64,000 bases of DNA from Terriglobia bacterium (GTDB lineage: Bacteria > Acidobacteriota > Terriglobia > JAJPHL01): positions 62,001 to 126,000 of the forward strand of contig JAJPHL010000034.1 in assembly GCA_021325275.1 (NCBI GenBank). The letters run 5' to 3'. Below, piece after piece: positions 1 to 8,007 of the stretch. Made by a program: the position numbers and the translations under genes. The number at the start of each line of letters is the position of its first letter. Position 1 is the first letter of the stretch. The notes beneath the pieces are model-generated. The model worked only from the letters and a program-made list of their open reading frames with translations. It ran no database searches and was not told the origin of the DNA.

Positions 1-791
1 AAGTAGGAGAACACGGGAGCGATTTGGCCGTAACGCAGTAGTTCATTCGCAAGCGCCATTTCCGGCCCAGTCGACGCCAAGGCAGACGATCCGTCAATTT
101 GGCCCGATTTCAACAAATAGCCGCCAGCCTTCTGGAAATCGCCTTGCTTCAGCGCCACCAAACCCAACACCGTGTCGGCCTCGTGGATGGCCCAGGCAGG
201 GTCGGGAGCTGCGGTCGATGCCAGCAGCTCCGCTGCATAGGCGTTGGCCTGATCGAATGCGCCGGCTTCCGCCGCGAGCCTGCCCAAGGCGGGCAATAGG
301 ATCACCCGGCGGTGCTCGTCGCCGCCTCGACTATCCTGTTCGAGATCGGCAAGCACCTGTTGCTGGCTACGAGGAAACCTCTTGCGAAGCTCGAGCGTTC
401 GCTTTTTTGCTTTGTCCAATTCCGATCGGTCTGCGCGGTATGGCTTGGTGTTGGCATCGCGAAAAGAGACCAACGCCGACGTATAGGCCGGAACAGGTTG
501 ATCGTGCCGCAACACTGGTTGATACCGGAATTGCATCGCGGCATCGATGGCCGCTTGACGCAAAGGACGCGGCCCGACCAGCACTTCGGCGGCGGCGACG
601 TTTCCTTCTGCGTCCACGGTCAAGAGAAGGCTCACGAGCCCGCCGACATGATTCTGCCGCGCCGGATCAGGATAAATCGGATCTACCCGCTTGAGCGGCA
701 AGAGCGGCACATACGCTTGCACGTTGAGTGAGGCGGGAGGTGTCGCCTGTGCGGCAGCCATCGCGCAGAAGAGCGTCGCGATAGGGAACAT
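1..791 (-). CDS. TonB-type energy transducer with TPR-like tail (C-terminus cut by window edge)
   Basis: The frame is open from an ATG at 791 down to the window edge, so the C-terminus lies outside; about 263 codons are present. A short hydrophobic leader (residues 1-15) is followed by a TonB C-terminal-like domain. It contains a stretch like the PIYP..A motif of TonB (DPIYPDPARQNHVGG, about 41-55), then LLTVDAEGNVAAAEVL and QAAIDAAMQFRYQP, typical of the family. The remaining part is helical and alanine-rich, with TPR-like alternation. TonB-CTD proteins couple inner-membrane energy to outer-membrane receptors; here no transmembrane anchor other than the signal-like leader is visible, so a periplasmic stand-alone domain is also possible. 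A TATACT box lies six bases before the ATG. The window shows no ExbB/ExbD partner. Confidence 0.72.
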   Translation of the reverse strand, partial: MFPIATLFCAMAAAQATPPASLNVQAYVPLLPLKRVDPIYPDPARQNHVGGLVSLLLTVDAEGNVAAAEVLVGPRPLRQAAIDAAMQFRYQPVLRHDQPVPAYTSALVSFRDANTKPYRADRSELDKAKKRTLELRKRFPRSQQQVLADLEQDSRGGDEHRRVILLPALGRLAAEAGAFDQANAYAAELLASTAAPDPAWAIHEADTVLGLVALKQGDFQKAGGYLLKSGQIDGSSALASTGPEMALANELLRYGQIAPVFSY

Positions 792-797
792 GACTCC

Positions 798-803
798 AGT
801 ATA
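798..803 (-). promoter_or_regulatory. -10 box of a probable leaderless transcript (TonB-like gene)
   Basis: TATACT on the minus strand ends exactly six bases before the ATG at 791. The six bases between are GGAGTC, which could double as a short Shine-Dalgarno if transcription began further upstream. No convincing -35 is visible. Confidence 0.45.
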
Positions 804-828
804 GCGCCGCGCCGTCGCCCGAAGCAAC

Positions 829-1620
829 TTACTCCGCCGCCTGATAGACGCGCACGTAATCGACAATCATCGTTTGCGGAAATGTCGTCGAGTCGTCCGG
901 ATTGCCGGGCCAATTTCCGCCCACGGCGAGGTTCAGGATCAGAAAAAACGGGTGATCGTAAACCCATTTCGCGCCTTGAGGCAACGACGCGGGCGTGACC
1001 TTTGAATAGGTCGCGCCGTCGATGGAAAACTCGATGGAATCTCGCGTCCACACGGCGGCGAATACGTGAAAATCGTCGGAAAGTTTTTGGCCCGCCGGCA
1101 ATGCTTGCTGGGCGGTGATTCCTTTGTCGCCGGAATATCCAGGACCATGAACGGTCCCGTGAACGATGGAAGGCTCGCGGCCGATGTTCTCCATGATGTC
1201 GATTTCGCCGCACGACGGCCACCGCGCGGTGTCGATATTGTCGCCCAGCATCCAAAACGCCGGCCAGATTCCTTGGCCGAATGGAATGCGGATGCGCGCT
1301 TCCACCTTGCCGTAGGTAAAAGTGAATTTCTGTTTGGTCTTGATGCGCGCCGATGTGATCTTGCCGGCGTCGCTCCGCTGCGTGCGGATTACCAAGTGGC
1401 CGTCGCCGTCGAGAAACGCGTTCTCCGTTGACTTGGTGTATTCCTCAAGCTCGCGGTTGCCCCAGCCAGTCGCGCCCACGTCGTACGTCCATTTCGCGGA
1501 GTCGGGCGCGGAGTTCGCAGGACCGGAAAACTCGTCGCTCCAGATGAGTTTCCAATTTGTCTGCGCGGTCGCGGAGCTGCCAAGCACGCAAACGGACATC
1601 AAGAACGCACGAAGCCTCAT
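829..1620 (-). CDS. Glycoside hydrolase family 16 (beta-glucanase / laminarinase-like), secreted
   Basis: The 263-residue protein has a signal peptide (MRLRAFLMSVCVLGSSATAQ) and a single GH16 jelly-roll domain. The catalytic signature GEIDIMEN carries the nucleophile Glu, the assisting Asp and the acid/base Glu in the ExDxxE arrangement. WSDEF near the mature N-terminus, WPAFWML before the active site and DYVRVYQ at the C-terminus are family landmarks. GH16 enzymes hydrolyse beta-1,3 or beta-1,3/1,4 glucans (laminarin, lichenan, sometimes agar or carrageenan); the exact substrate cannot be read here. A longer frame starts at 1689, but its first 23 residues (with FVFFVSLWF) are translation of the adjacent AAAGACACAAAG-type repeat, so the ATG at 1620 is chosen. 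A TTCAAT box sits six bases upstream, inside the repeat edge. Confidence 0.9.
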   Translation of the reverse strand: MRLRAFLMSVCVLGSSATAQTNWKLIWSDEFSGPANSAPDSAKWTYDVGATGWGNRELEEYTKSTENAFLDGDGHLVIRTQRSDAGKITSARIKTKQKFTFTYGKVEARIRIPFGQGIWPAFWMLGDNIDTARWPSCGEIDIMENIGREPSIVHGTVHGPGYSGDKGITAQQALPAGQKLSDDFHVFAAVWTRDSIEFSIDGATYSKVTPASLPQGAKWVYDHPFFLILNLAVGGNWPGNPDDSTTFPQTMIVDYVRVYQAAE

Positions 1621-1628
1621 GAGCGCAT

Positions 1629-1830
1629 TGAACCACAAAGACACAAAGAACACAAAGAAAAGGAAGCACGATGAACGACCCCGAACCACGGCCTTCGTTC
1701 TTCATCCTGTGAGTCCTGTCCATCCTGTTACGACTTCCCTTTCTTCTCTGAGTGCTCCGTGCTCTCGGTGTTCTCGGTGGCAATCTTTGTCCTTGGTTTT
1801 CTTTGTGTTCTTCGTGTCTTTGTGGTGAAA
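1629..1830. repeat. Inverted-repeat island, copy 1 (ACACAAAGA-period element)
   Basis: The left arm (1629-1661) reads TGAACCACAAAGACACAAAG and continues with ACACAAAGA units. The right arm (1797-1830) is its imperfect reverse complement (TTCTTTGTGTTCTTCGTGTC). The roughly 135-base interior contains other phrase-like segments, CATCCTGTGAGTCCTGTCC (about 1705-1729) and a CTCTGAGTGCTCCGTGCTC block (about 1746-1780). The island fills the divergent gap between the GH16 and kinase genes. Two more copies occur at 4438-4645 and 32881-33028. Confidence 0.85.
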
Positions 1831-1838
1831 TCGTGTCC

Positions 1839-4421
1839 GTGCCACTGAAACCCGGGATACAACTCGGACCCTATGAAATCCTCGCGCCGCTCGGCGCGGG
1901 AGGAATGGGCGAAGTGTATCGCGCGCGCGACACGCGATTGCAGCGCGAGGTGGCGGTAAAAGTTTTACCCGCGTCGTTCGCGGCCGATGCCGAGCGTCTG
2001 CGGCGATTCGAGTTGGAAGCGCGCACCACAGGGATGCTGAATCATCCCAACATTCTCGCGGTCCACGACGTGGGCACGCACGAGGGCGCGCCGTATCTGG
2101 TCACCGAACTGCTGGACGGCCGAACGTTGCGCGAGGAACTGCCGACTCCCCGTCGAAAAGCCCTCGACTACGCGCGGCAAGTCGCCGCCGGTCTCGCGGC
2201 CGCGCACGCCAAAGGCATCACACATCGCGACCTGAAACCGGAGAATCTTTTCGTCACGACCGACGGCCGCGTGAAGATTCTCGATTTCGGACTGGCGAAG
2301 GTCGCCGAAGACGAAGCCGCAGAGCTCACGCGGACCGCCGGGACCACGCCCGGCGTGGTGCTGGGGACCGTCGGGTACATGTCGCCCGAGCAAGCACTCG
2401 GTAAATCGGCCGATCATCGCTCCGACATTTTCAGTCTCGGCGCGATCCTTTACGAAATGCTCGGCGGGAAGCGCGCGTTTCAACGCGATTCCGCGCCGGA
2501 AACCTTGACTGCGGTGATCAAGGACGATCCGCCGCCGCTGGCCGATGCGGGACTCGAACGTATCGTGCGGCGATGCATTGAAAAATCGCCGGAGCAACGC
2601 TTTCAGTCCGCCAGCGATTTGGGTTTTGCGATGTCGAGTCAGAGTGACGCACTCAGCGGAAGCGTGACCAACGCCGGCGCCGCGCCCGCCACGACGACAG
2701 CGCAGCGATCACGTTGGCCGTGGCTCGCGGCCGTCGCCGCGGTGATCGCGTTCGCCGCGGGATTCTTTGTGCATTCGTTGCGCGTGACGCCCGCTGAGAA
2801 TTGGGTCGGCGTGCATCTGGGTGGTCCCAACGTTGCTTGGTGTCCCCGCGTTTCACCGGATGGAAAATTGCTGGCCTTCCAGGCTTTCGAGGGACGGCAA
2901 GCGCAGGTGGCGGTGATGAATCCAGAGACCGGCAATTGGACCTTCCTCACTCATGACCGCGGAAAAGGAGTTGTGTGGGGCTTGAGCTGGTCTCACGACA
3001 ACTCGCGAGTCTACTTTGATCGCTATTCCAGCGGTCCGCGCGGAATCTACAGCGTGGCAGCACTCGGCGGCGACCAACGAACCATCCTGGAAGATGCCGG
3101 CATCGGCGCAGCGATGCCGGACGGCAGTCTGATCACGTACCAGGTGAACGCCGATCGCAAGATGCAGCTTCATCGTTTCTGGCCCGAGACGAGCCGCCTG
3201 GATGCCTTGAACGCGGAGGCGGTCGGTGCTTTTACAAGGTTTGCGGTTTTCCCGGATGGAGAAGAAGGGGTTTACTTTGGCCGGCCCCTACAAACAACCG
3301 CACCCACTGCACCCACCGGCTATTACGTGCTGGACTTGATTTCGGGCGCCAGCCGTCCTCTCGCGTCCAACCTGAAATCGATTTGGTTTTTTTATCAACC
3401 GCCAGTGGCCATTCCGCCCGGCGGCAACTCCACGATCGCGGTCGAGCGGGTGGGCGATGAAGACCGCATCGTTGAAATCCCTCGACACGCCTCCAGCCCT
3501 GCCGCGGCTCGCACCCTGTTTTCGGTTCAGTCACCGATTTGGCAGCTTGACGCGGGGCCCGACGGAAACATCTATACCGATCAAATGTACCGACCTGGGG
3601 AAATCCTGCGTTTTCCGGTCTCGGGAGGAATTCCAGAATCACAACCGGGTGAGGGAGACCAGCAAGGTGGCATCGTTCAACTTTCCGATGGCCGCGCCTT
3701 GTTTTTTTCGGCGCTCTCCGGAAAGCGGCGTTTGATGGGGGCGTCGCCCGGCAAGGACCCCGCGCCGCTCGTGCAAACCGAAGAAGCCAACGGTGCGCCA
3801 TTCGCGCGCGTAGGGGAACGCGTGGTGGCGTTCGAACTAGGGCTGGCTCCGAATCAAACCATCGCGCTGGCTTCGGTACCCGATGGACGCATGGTTCGCC
3901 GGCTCGACGCCACCAAGGGCCTGAATGTGGAGAGTTTGGCGGCGTCTCCGGATGGAAATACTTTGTACTACGTGGTGTCTGGAACGATCTGGGCGATTCC
4001 TTCCGCCGGCGGGGCGCCGCGCAAGATCGCGCCGGGCGATGTTGTCGCCGCCGATTCCAACGGACACGATGTGATCGCACTGCGCAATGAGAAAGACGGC
4101 GTCCGGTTGGTTCGCGTGTCCCTTTCCGGCGGACCAGAGACGCCGATTCCCTTTCACGGCGGCGAATATCGCCTCTCTAACACGCTTTCTCCCGACGCCG
4201 TGAACGCCGACGGTCGCATTCTGGTCTACATCCAATCGCCCGATTCCTGGTGGGATGAGGTCGGAATTCTGGATCCGAAAACCGGCGACGTGACACGAGT
4301 GGACGTTGCCTATTCCGGCGACATCGACGATGCCGGATGGACTCGCGACGGCAAGATCATCGCACAAGGTTTCCCATTGCGTTCCAGCTTGTGGCGCTTT
4401 CGGCGCGAAGGCAAGCCGTAA
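1839..4421 (+). CDS. Membrane Ser/Thr protein kinase with C-terminal WD40/TolB-like propeller
   Basis: The 860-residue protein carries an N-terminal Hanks-type kinase: Gly-loop GAGGMG (about 19-24), VAVK lysine (41), HRDLKPEN catalytic loop (129-136), DFG (149-151) and GTVGYMSPEQ activation segment/P+1 loop (176-185), so it looks active. One transmembrane helix (WLAAVAAVIAFAAGFFVHS, about 286-304) follows a short Ser/Ala/Thr linker. The rest resembles PD40/WD40-like propeller repeats (blocks such as PRVSPDGKLLAFQ, LAASPDGNTLYY), which would lie outside the inner membrane. This is the usual acidobacterial PknB-like layout, probably a signal-sensing kinase of unknown ligand. The longest frame starts at 1752 in repeat DNA; GTG at 1839 gives the conserved N-terminus PLKPGIQLGPYEIL. 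GTG at 1833 is an alternative. Confidence 0.88.
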   Translation: MPLKPGIQLGPYEILAPLGAGGMGEVYRARDTRLQREVAVKVLPASFAADAERLRRFELEARTTGMLNHPNILAVHDVGTHEGAPYLVTELLDGRTLREELPTPRRKALDYARQVAAGLAAAHAKGITHRDLKPENLFVTTDGRVKILDFGLAKVAEDEAAELTRTAGTTPGVVLGTVGYMSPEQALGKSADHRSDIFSLGAILYEMLGGKRAFQRDSAPETLTAVIKDDPPPLADAGLERIVRRCIEKSPEQRFQSASDLGFAMSSQSDALSGSVTNAGAAPATTTAQRSRWPWLAAVAAVIAFAAGFFVHSLRVTPAENWVGVHLGGPNVAWCPRVSPDGKLLAFQAFEGRQAQVAVMNPETGNWTFLTHDRGKGVVWGLSWSHDNSRVYFDRYSSGPRGIYSVAALGGDQRTILEDAGIGAAMPDGSLITYQVNADRKMQLHRFWPETSRLDALNAEAVGAFTRFAVFPDGEEGVYFGRPLQTTAPTAPTGYYVLDLISGASRPLASNLKSIWFFYQPPVAIPPGGNSTIAVERVGDEDRIVEIPRHASSPAAARTLFSVQSPIWQLDAGPDGNIYTDQMYRPGEILRFPVSGGIPESQPGEGDQQGGIVQLSDGRALFFSALSGKRRLMGASPGKDPAPLVQTEEANGAPFARVGERVVAFELGLAPNQTIALASVPDGRMVRRLDATKGLNVESLAASPDGNTLYYVVSGTIWAIPSAGGAPRKIAPGDVVAADSNGHDVIALRNEKDGVRLVRVSLSGGPETPIPFHGGEYRLSNTLSPDAVNADGRILVYIQSPDSWWDEVGILDPKTGDVTRVDVAYSGDIDDAGWTRDGKIIAQGFPLRSSLWRFRREGKP

Positions 4422-4437
4422 ACACCAGCGATTCTTT

Positions 4438-4645
4438 TGAACCACAAAGACACAAAGAACACAAAGAAAACGCTCAACACAGAGCGCACAGAGATCGCAG
4501 AGAACACAAAGAAAATCAAGAACGGAGCGGATCCGTAGTCGGACGCTCCACCGATTGGAAACGGTTTTGCTTTCTTTGTGTTCTTTGTGTCTTTGTTGTG
4601 AGAGTCCGTCTTTCTCTGTGTTCTCTGCGTCCTCTGTGGTCTCCA
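4438..4645. repeat. Inverted-repeat island, copy 2 (ACACAAAGA-period element)
   Basis: The left arm starts at 4438 with TGAACCACAAAGACACAAAG, followed by a second block with CACAGAG and GAACACAAAGAAAA (to about 4517). The right side has CTTTCTTTGTGTTCTTTGTG (4569-4600) and then CTCTGTGTTCTCTGCGTCC (4609-4644). The arms are reverse complements with a unique centre of about 50 bases. This copy lies between the kinase stop and the BNR-protein promoter and has two nested arm types, AAAGACAC and CAGAG-rich. Confidence 0.85.
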
Positions 4646-4670
4646 TGTCAAACTGCCCGAAACCTCACGA

Positions 4671-4676
4671 TACAAT
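4671..4676 (+). promoter_or_regulatory. -10 box of a probable leaderless transcript (BNR protein)
   Basis: TACAAT is followed by six bases (GATCGA) and the ATG at 4683. The surrounding CGATACAATGATCGAATGA is almost identical to the start region of homoserine dehydrogenase (24381-24399). No Shine-Dalgarno is present. Confidence 0.5.
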
Positions 4677-4682
4677 GATCGA

Positions 4683-7600
4683 ATGAAGTGTGCGGTCCTA
4701 GTTCTGGCACTGTGTGGCACGACTCTCTCGTCCGCGCAAACGCCGCAAGAACGCGACCATCCTTTCGAGCGCTATCAATGGTTCGCCGAGCAGCGTTCCG
4801 ATTCCTCAGGCGCGCTCGCTGGACACTTGCGGCTGCGCGCGCTGCGCCAATTACCCACGCCGCAATCGGTCCGCGCGCGCACGGGCGCTGCTGTCGCGGG
4901 GCAGTGGACCAACATCGGACCGCAGCCGATCAACTCGAATCCCATTTCTTCGGGACGCATCGCCGCGCTCGCTGTCTCGCAGCAAAACTCGAACGTCGCG
5001 TACGCGGGCGCGGCCGATGGCGGTGTGTGGCAGACCACCAACGGCGGTGCCACCTGGACCGCGCTCACCGATCAGCAGCCCTCGCTCGCAATTGGCGCGA
5101 TTGCGCTTGATCCGCAAAATCCCAACACGATTTACGTCGGCACCGGCGAAGCCGACAACTGTTCGCCGTGCTATTACGGAGCGGGCATACTGAAATCCAC
5201 CGACGGTGGCGCGACTTGGTCGAACATTCAAGCACCTTTCGTCGACTCCACGGGCCGCGGCGTAAGAATTTCGTCGCTCGCGGTGAGTCCACAGAATGGC
5301 CAAATCATTTTGGCTGCCGTCGCGGGACTGATGCCCGCGTATCAAGGCGGACCGAGCACCATTCCCTCGGGGATTTATCGCTCGACCAACGCAGGCGCCA
5401 CGTGGACGCTGGTTGCGGGCGGCGGACCCGGCACGCGCGTGGTCTTCAATCCCGCGAACCCGGCGCAGGCGTTCGCGACGATTTCGGGCGTGGTGAGTTC
5501 CACGTATCCGCTCACCACGGGGCTCGGCGTATTCGTGTCGAACGACTCGGGCGCCACGTGGACCGCATCAAATGGCACGGGCGTGAACGCGCTCGCGCTG
5601 GCGAGTTCGGGACGCATCGAAATCGCGCTCGCGCCTTCGAACCCGCTGGTGTTGTATGTATCGGTCACGAACAACAATCCGTCGCCGGGAAATCTTCTCG
5701 GATTTTACACGTCGCCGGACGGCGGGCAAAATTGGTCGCGCCTCCCCAACACGCCCGACTATTGCCAGCCGCAATGCTGGTACGGCAACGCGCTGGCCGT
5801 CGACCCCACGAATCCGGCGATCGTTTACGCCGGCGGCATTGAATTATGGCGCACGATCAACGGCGGACAATCGTGGACCACTGTGGATCAAGGACAGTTG
5901 CACGTTGACCATCACGCACTCGCCTACACCGCGGGCGGCGCAACACTCTTCGATGCCAACGACGGCGGCGTATGGTCGACGGCCGCGCCGCGCGCCACGC
6001 AACTTTCGTGGACGAATCTCAACTCCACGCTTTCCATCACGCAGTTTTACCCTAGCTTGTCGATCCATCCCGGCGATCTCACGTTTTCGCTCGCGGGCGC
6101 GCAAGACAACGGCACGCAGCTTTACTCGGGATCGTCGTGGCAATCCGTGACCTGCGGCGACGGCGGATGGACGCTGATCGATCCCACGCAACCGAGCACC
6201 GCGTACGCAACGTGTCAATACGCGGACATCCAGAAATCGACGAACGGCGGAACGGCGTGGATCGAGTCCGACAACGGTATCAACCAAAACGATACGGTGA
6301 ATTTCATTCCGCCACTGGTAATGGATCCTTCCAACGCGCAGCGCCTCTACTTCGGCACGTATCGATTGTGGCAATCGAACGATGCCGCGGGAAACTGGTC
6401 GGCGGTGTCCGGTGATTTGACGCAGCCGGCCGCGACTCCCGGCGCGCAGTCGATCCGCGCGATCGCCGTGGCGCCGAGCGATTCGCAAACCGTGTACACG
6501 GGATCGTCGGGTGGACAAGTTTTCGTTACCACCGCCGTGGATTCCGGCGACGTGACTACGTGGGTAAACAGGTCAAAGAATCTTCCGCCGCGTTTCGTCA
6601 CGCAGATTCAGGTGGACCCGGCGGCCGCAACGACGGCGTACGTTTCTTTTTCCGGATTCACGGGACTCGTCAACGGCGACACGCTCGGTCACGTCTTCCG
6701 CACCCAGGACGGCGGCAATACGTGGCTCGATATCAGCGGAAACTTGCCGAACATTCCGGTGAACGACATGCAACTCGATCCCGATGTGCCGGGAACAATT
6801 TATTTGGCCACCGACATCGGCGTGTTCGTCACGTCGAACGCGGGCGTAAGTTGGCAACCGCTCGGCACGGGACTACCGCGCATCGTGGTGATGGGTTTGC
6901 GCCTGCATCGGGCGAGCCGTACGCTGCGCGCAGCCACGCATGGCCGCGGCGTGTGGGACATTTTGGTGCCTCTTGGCACAGGCTTGAACGTTGTGCCGGG
7001 CGTGCGATCGCTGTCGCCGTCGTCGACAGCGCCGGGAACGCCGGGCGTGACCATCACGGTGAAAGGCTCGGGAGTCACGGCGCAAAGTGTGGTCTTGTGG
7101 AACGGGCAACCGCGCGGGTCGACATCGTTTGTTAGCAGCACACAGATTCAAGTACTGATTCAGCCGGTGGATCTCACAACGGCGGAGCTGGCCCAGGTTT
7201 CAGTGATGAATCCGTCGCCGGGCGGCGGCGTTTCGAATGCGCTTACGTTTGAAGTCGGCGGAGGTCCGGTGGTGAACCCCACGGGAATCGTGAACGCCGC
7301 AAGTTTTACGGCGGGCAGCACCGGCGTCGCGCCGGGATCGCTCGCGTCGCTCTTCGGCACCAGTTTGGGCGGCGTGACGGCGGGCGCGGCGCAGCTCCCG
7401 CTGCCCACCGCGCTCGACAACGTCACTGTGCGCGTGAACAATTTGTCCGCGCCACTCGTTTTCGTATCGCCGAAGCAAATCAATCTGCAAATCCCCTGGG
7501 AGATCACGGCGCCATCGTCGGCGACCGTGGTGTTGAACGCCGGCGGAGTGAATAGCGCCCCGATCACCCTGGCGCTGAGCGCCGCGAATCCCGGAATTTT

Positions 7601-7988
7601 CTCGGTCGGACAAAGCGGCATAGGCCAAGGCGCGATCCTGATTGCCAACACCTCGACGCTCGCGGGTCCCGCGACGATTGCCGGCGCGCAACCCGCCGCG
7701 AAGGGCAGCGCGGTTTCGATTTTCTGCACGGGATTGGGTGCGGTGTCGGCGTCGCAATCAAACGGCGTCGCCGCACCGAACAGTTTGGTCACCACAGTCG
7801 CTACGCCGACGGTGTCAATTGGCGGCGTGAACGCTCCGGTGCTCTTCTCCGGTCTCGCCCCGGGATTTGTGGGCTTGTATCAGGTGAATGCCACGGTTCC
7901 CGCGACTGCGCCGAGTGGCGATACCGTTCAAGTCGTGCTGACGATCAGCAATGTCGCGTCGAATACGGTGACCATGGCAGTTCAGTAG
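4683..7988 (+). CDS. Large secreted BNR/sortilin-like repeat protein with TIGR03437 C-terminal domain
   Basis: The 1101-residue protein begins with a signal peptide (MKCAVLVLALCGTTLSSAQ). Residues roughly 75-760 contain many BNR/VPS10-type blades with Asp-box-like motifs: TTNGGATW, STDGGATW, STNAGATW, SNDSGATW, SPDGGQNW, TQDGGNTW. These form propellers like those of sialidases, xyloglucanases and sortilin. An IPT/TIG-like segment follows (about 770-860, GVTITVKGSGV). The C-terminus (from about 870, GIVNAASFTAGS...) is a TIGR03437 domain, a module largely confined to Acidobacteria. It is probably an extracellular or cell-surface protein. No catalytic glycosidase residues could be assigned, so a binding or structural role is as likely as hydrolysis. 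Confidence 0.88.
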   Translation: MKCAVLVLALCGTTLSSAQTPQERDHPFERYQWFAEQRSDSSGALAGHLRLRALRQLPTPQSVRARTGAAVAGQWTNIGPQPINSNPISSGRIAALAVSQQNSNVAYAGAADGGVWQTTNGGATWTALTDQQPSLAIGAIALDPQNPNTIYVGTGEADNCSPCYYGAGILKSTDGGATWSNIQAPFVDSTGRGVRISSLAVSPQNGQIILAAVAGLMPAYQGGPSTIPSGIYRSTNAGATWTLVAGGGPGTRVVFNPANPAQAFATISGVVSSTYPLTTGLGVFVSNDSGATWTASNGTGVNALALASSGRIEIALAPSNPLVLYVSVTNNNPSPGNLLGFYTSPDGGQNWSRLPNTPDYCQPQCWYGNALAVDPTNPAIVYAGGIELWRTINGGQSWTTVDQGQLHVDHHALAYTAGGATLFDANDGGVWSTAAPRATQLSWTNLNSTLSITQFYPSLSIHPGDLTFSLAGAQDNGTQLYSGSSWQSVTCGDGGWTLIDPTQPSTAYATCQYADIQKSTNGGTAWIESDNGINQNDTVNFIPPLVMDPSNAQRLYFGTYRLWQSNDAAGNWSAVSGDLTQPAATPGAQSIRAIAVAPSDSQTVYTGSSGGQVFVTTAVDSGDVTTWVNRSKNLPPRFVTQIQVDPAAATTAYVSFSGFTGLVNGDTLGHVFRTQDGGNTWLDISGNLPNIPVNDMQLDPDVPGTIYLATDIGVFVTSNAGVSWQPLGTGLPRIVVMGLRLHRASRTLRAATHGRGVWDILVPLGTGLNVVPGVRSLSPSSTAPGTPGVTITVKGSGVTAQSVVLWNGQPRGSTSFVSSTQIQVLIQPVDLTTAELAQVSVMNPSPGGGVSNALTFEVGGGPVVNPTGIVNAASFTAGSTGVAPGSLASLFGTSLGGVTAGAAQLPLPTALDNVTVRVNNLSAPLVFVSPKQINLQIPWEITAPSSATVVLNAGGVNSAPITLALSAANPGIFSVGQSGIGQGAILIANTSTLAGPATIAGAQPAAKGSAVSIFCTGLGAVSASQSNGVAAPNSLVTTVATPTVSIGGVNAPVLFSGLAPGFVGLYQVNATVPATAPSGDTVQVVLTISNVASNTVTMAVQ

Positions 7989-8007
7989 GGGAACGATCCG
8001 AGCAAAT

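Noticed and set aside
1629-1830. CRISPR-like array in the ACACAAAGA repeats
   Set aside because: Units are 9 bases long, tandem and arranged in inverted arms, with no unique spacers of constant size and no cas genes.
1752-1838. N-terminal extension of the kinase
   Set aside because: The first 29 codons come from the repeat island and do not match the conserved PLKPG..LGPYEI start of the family.
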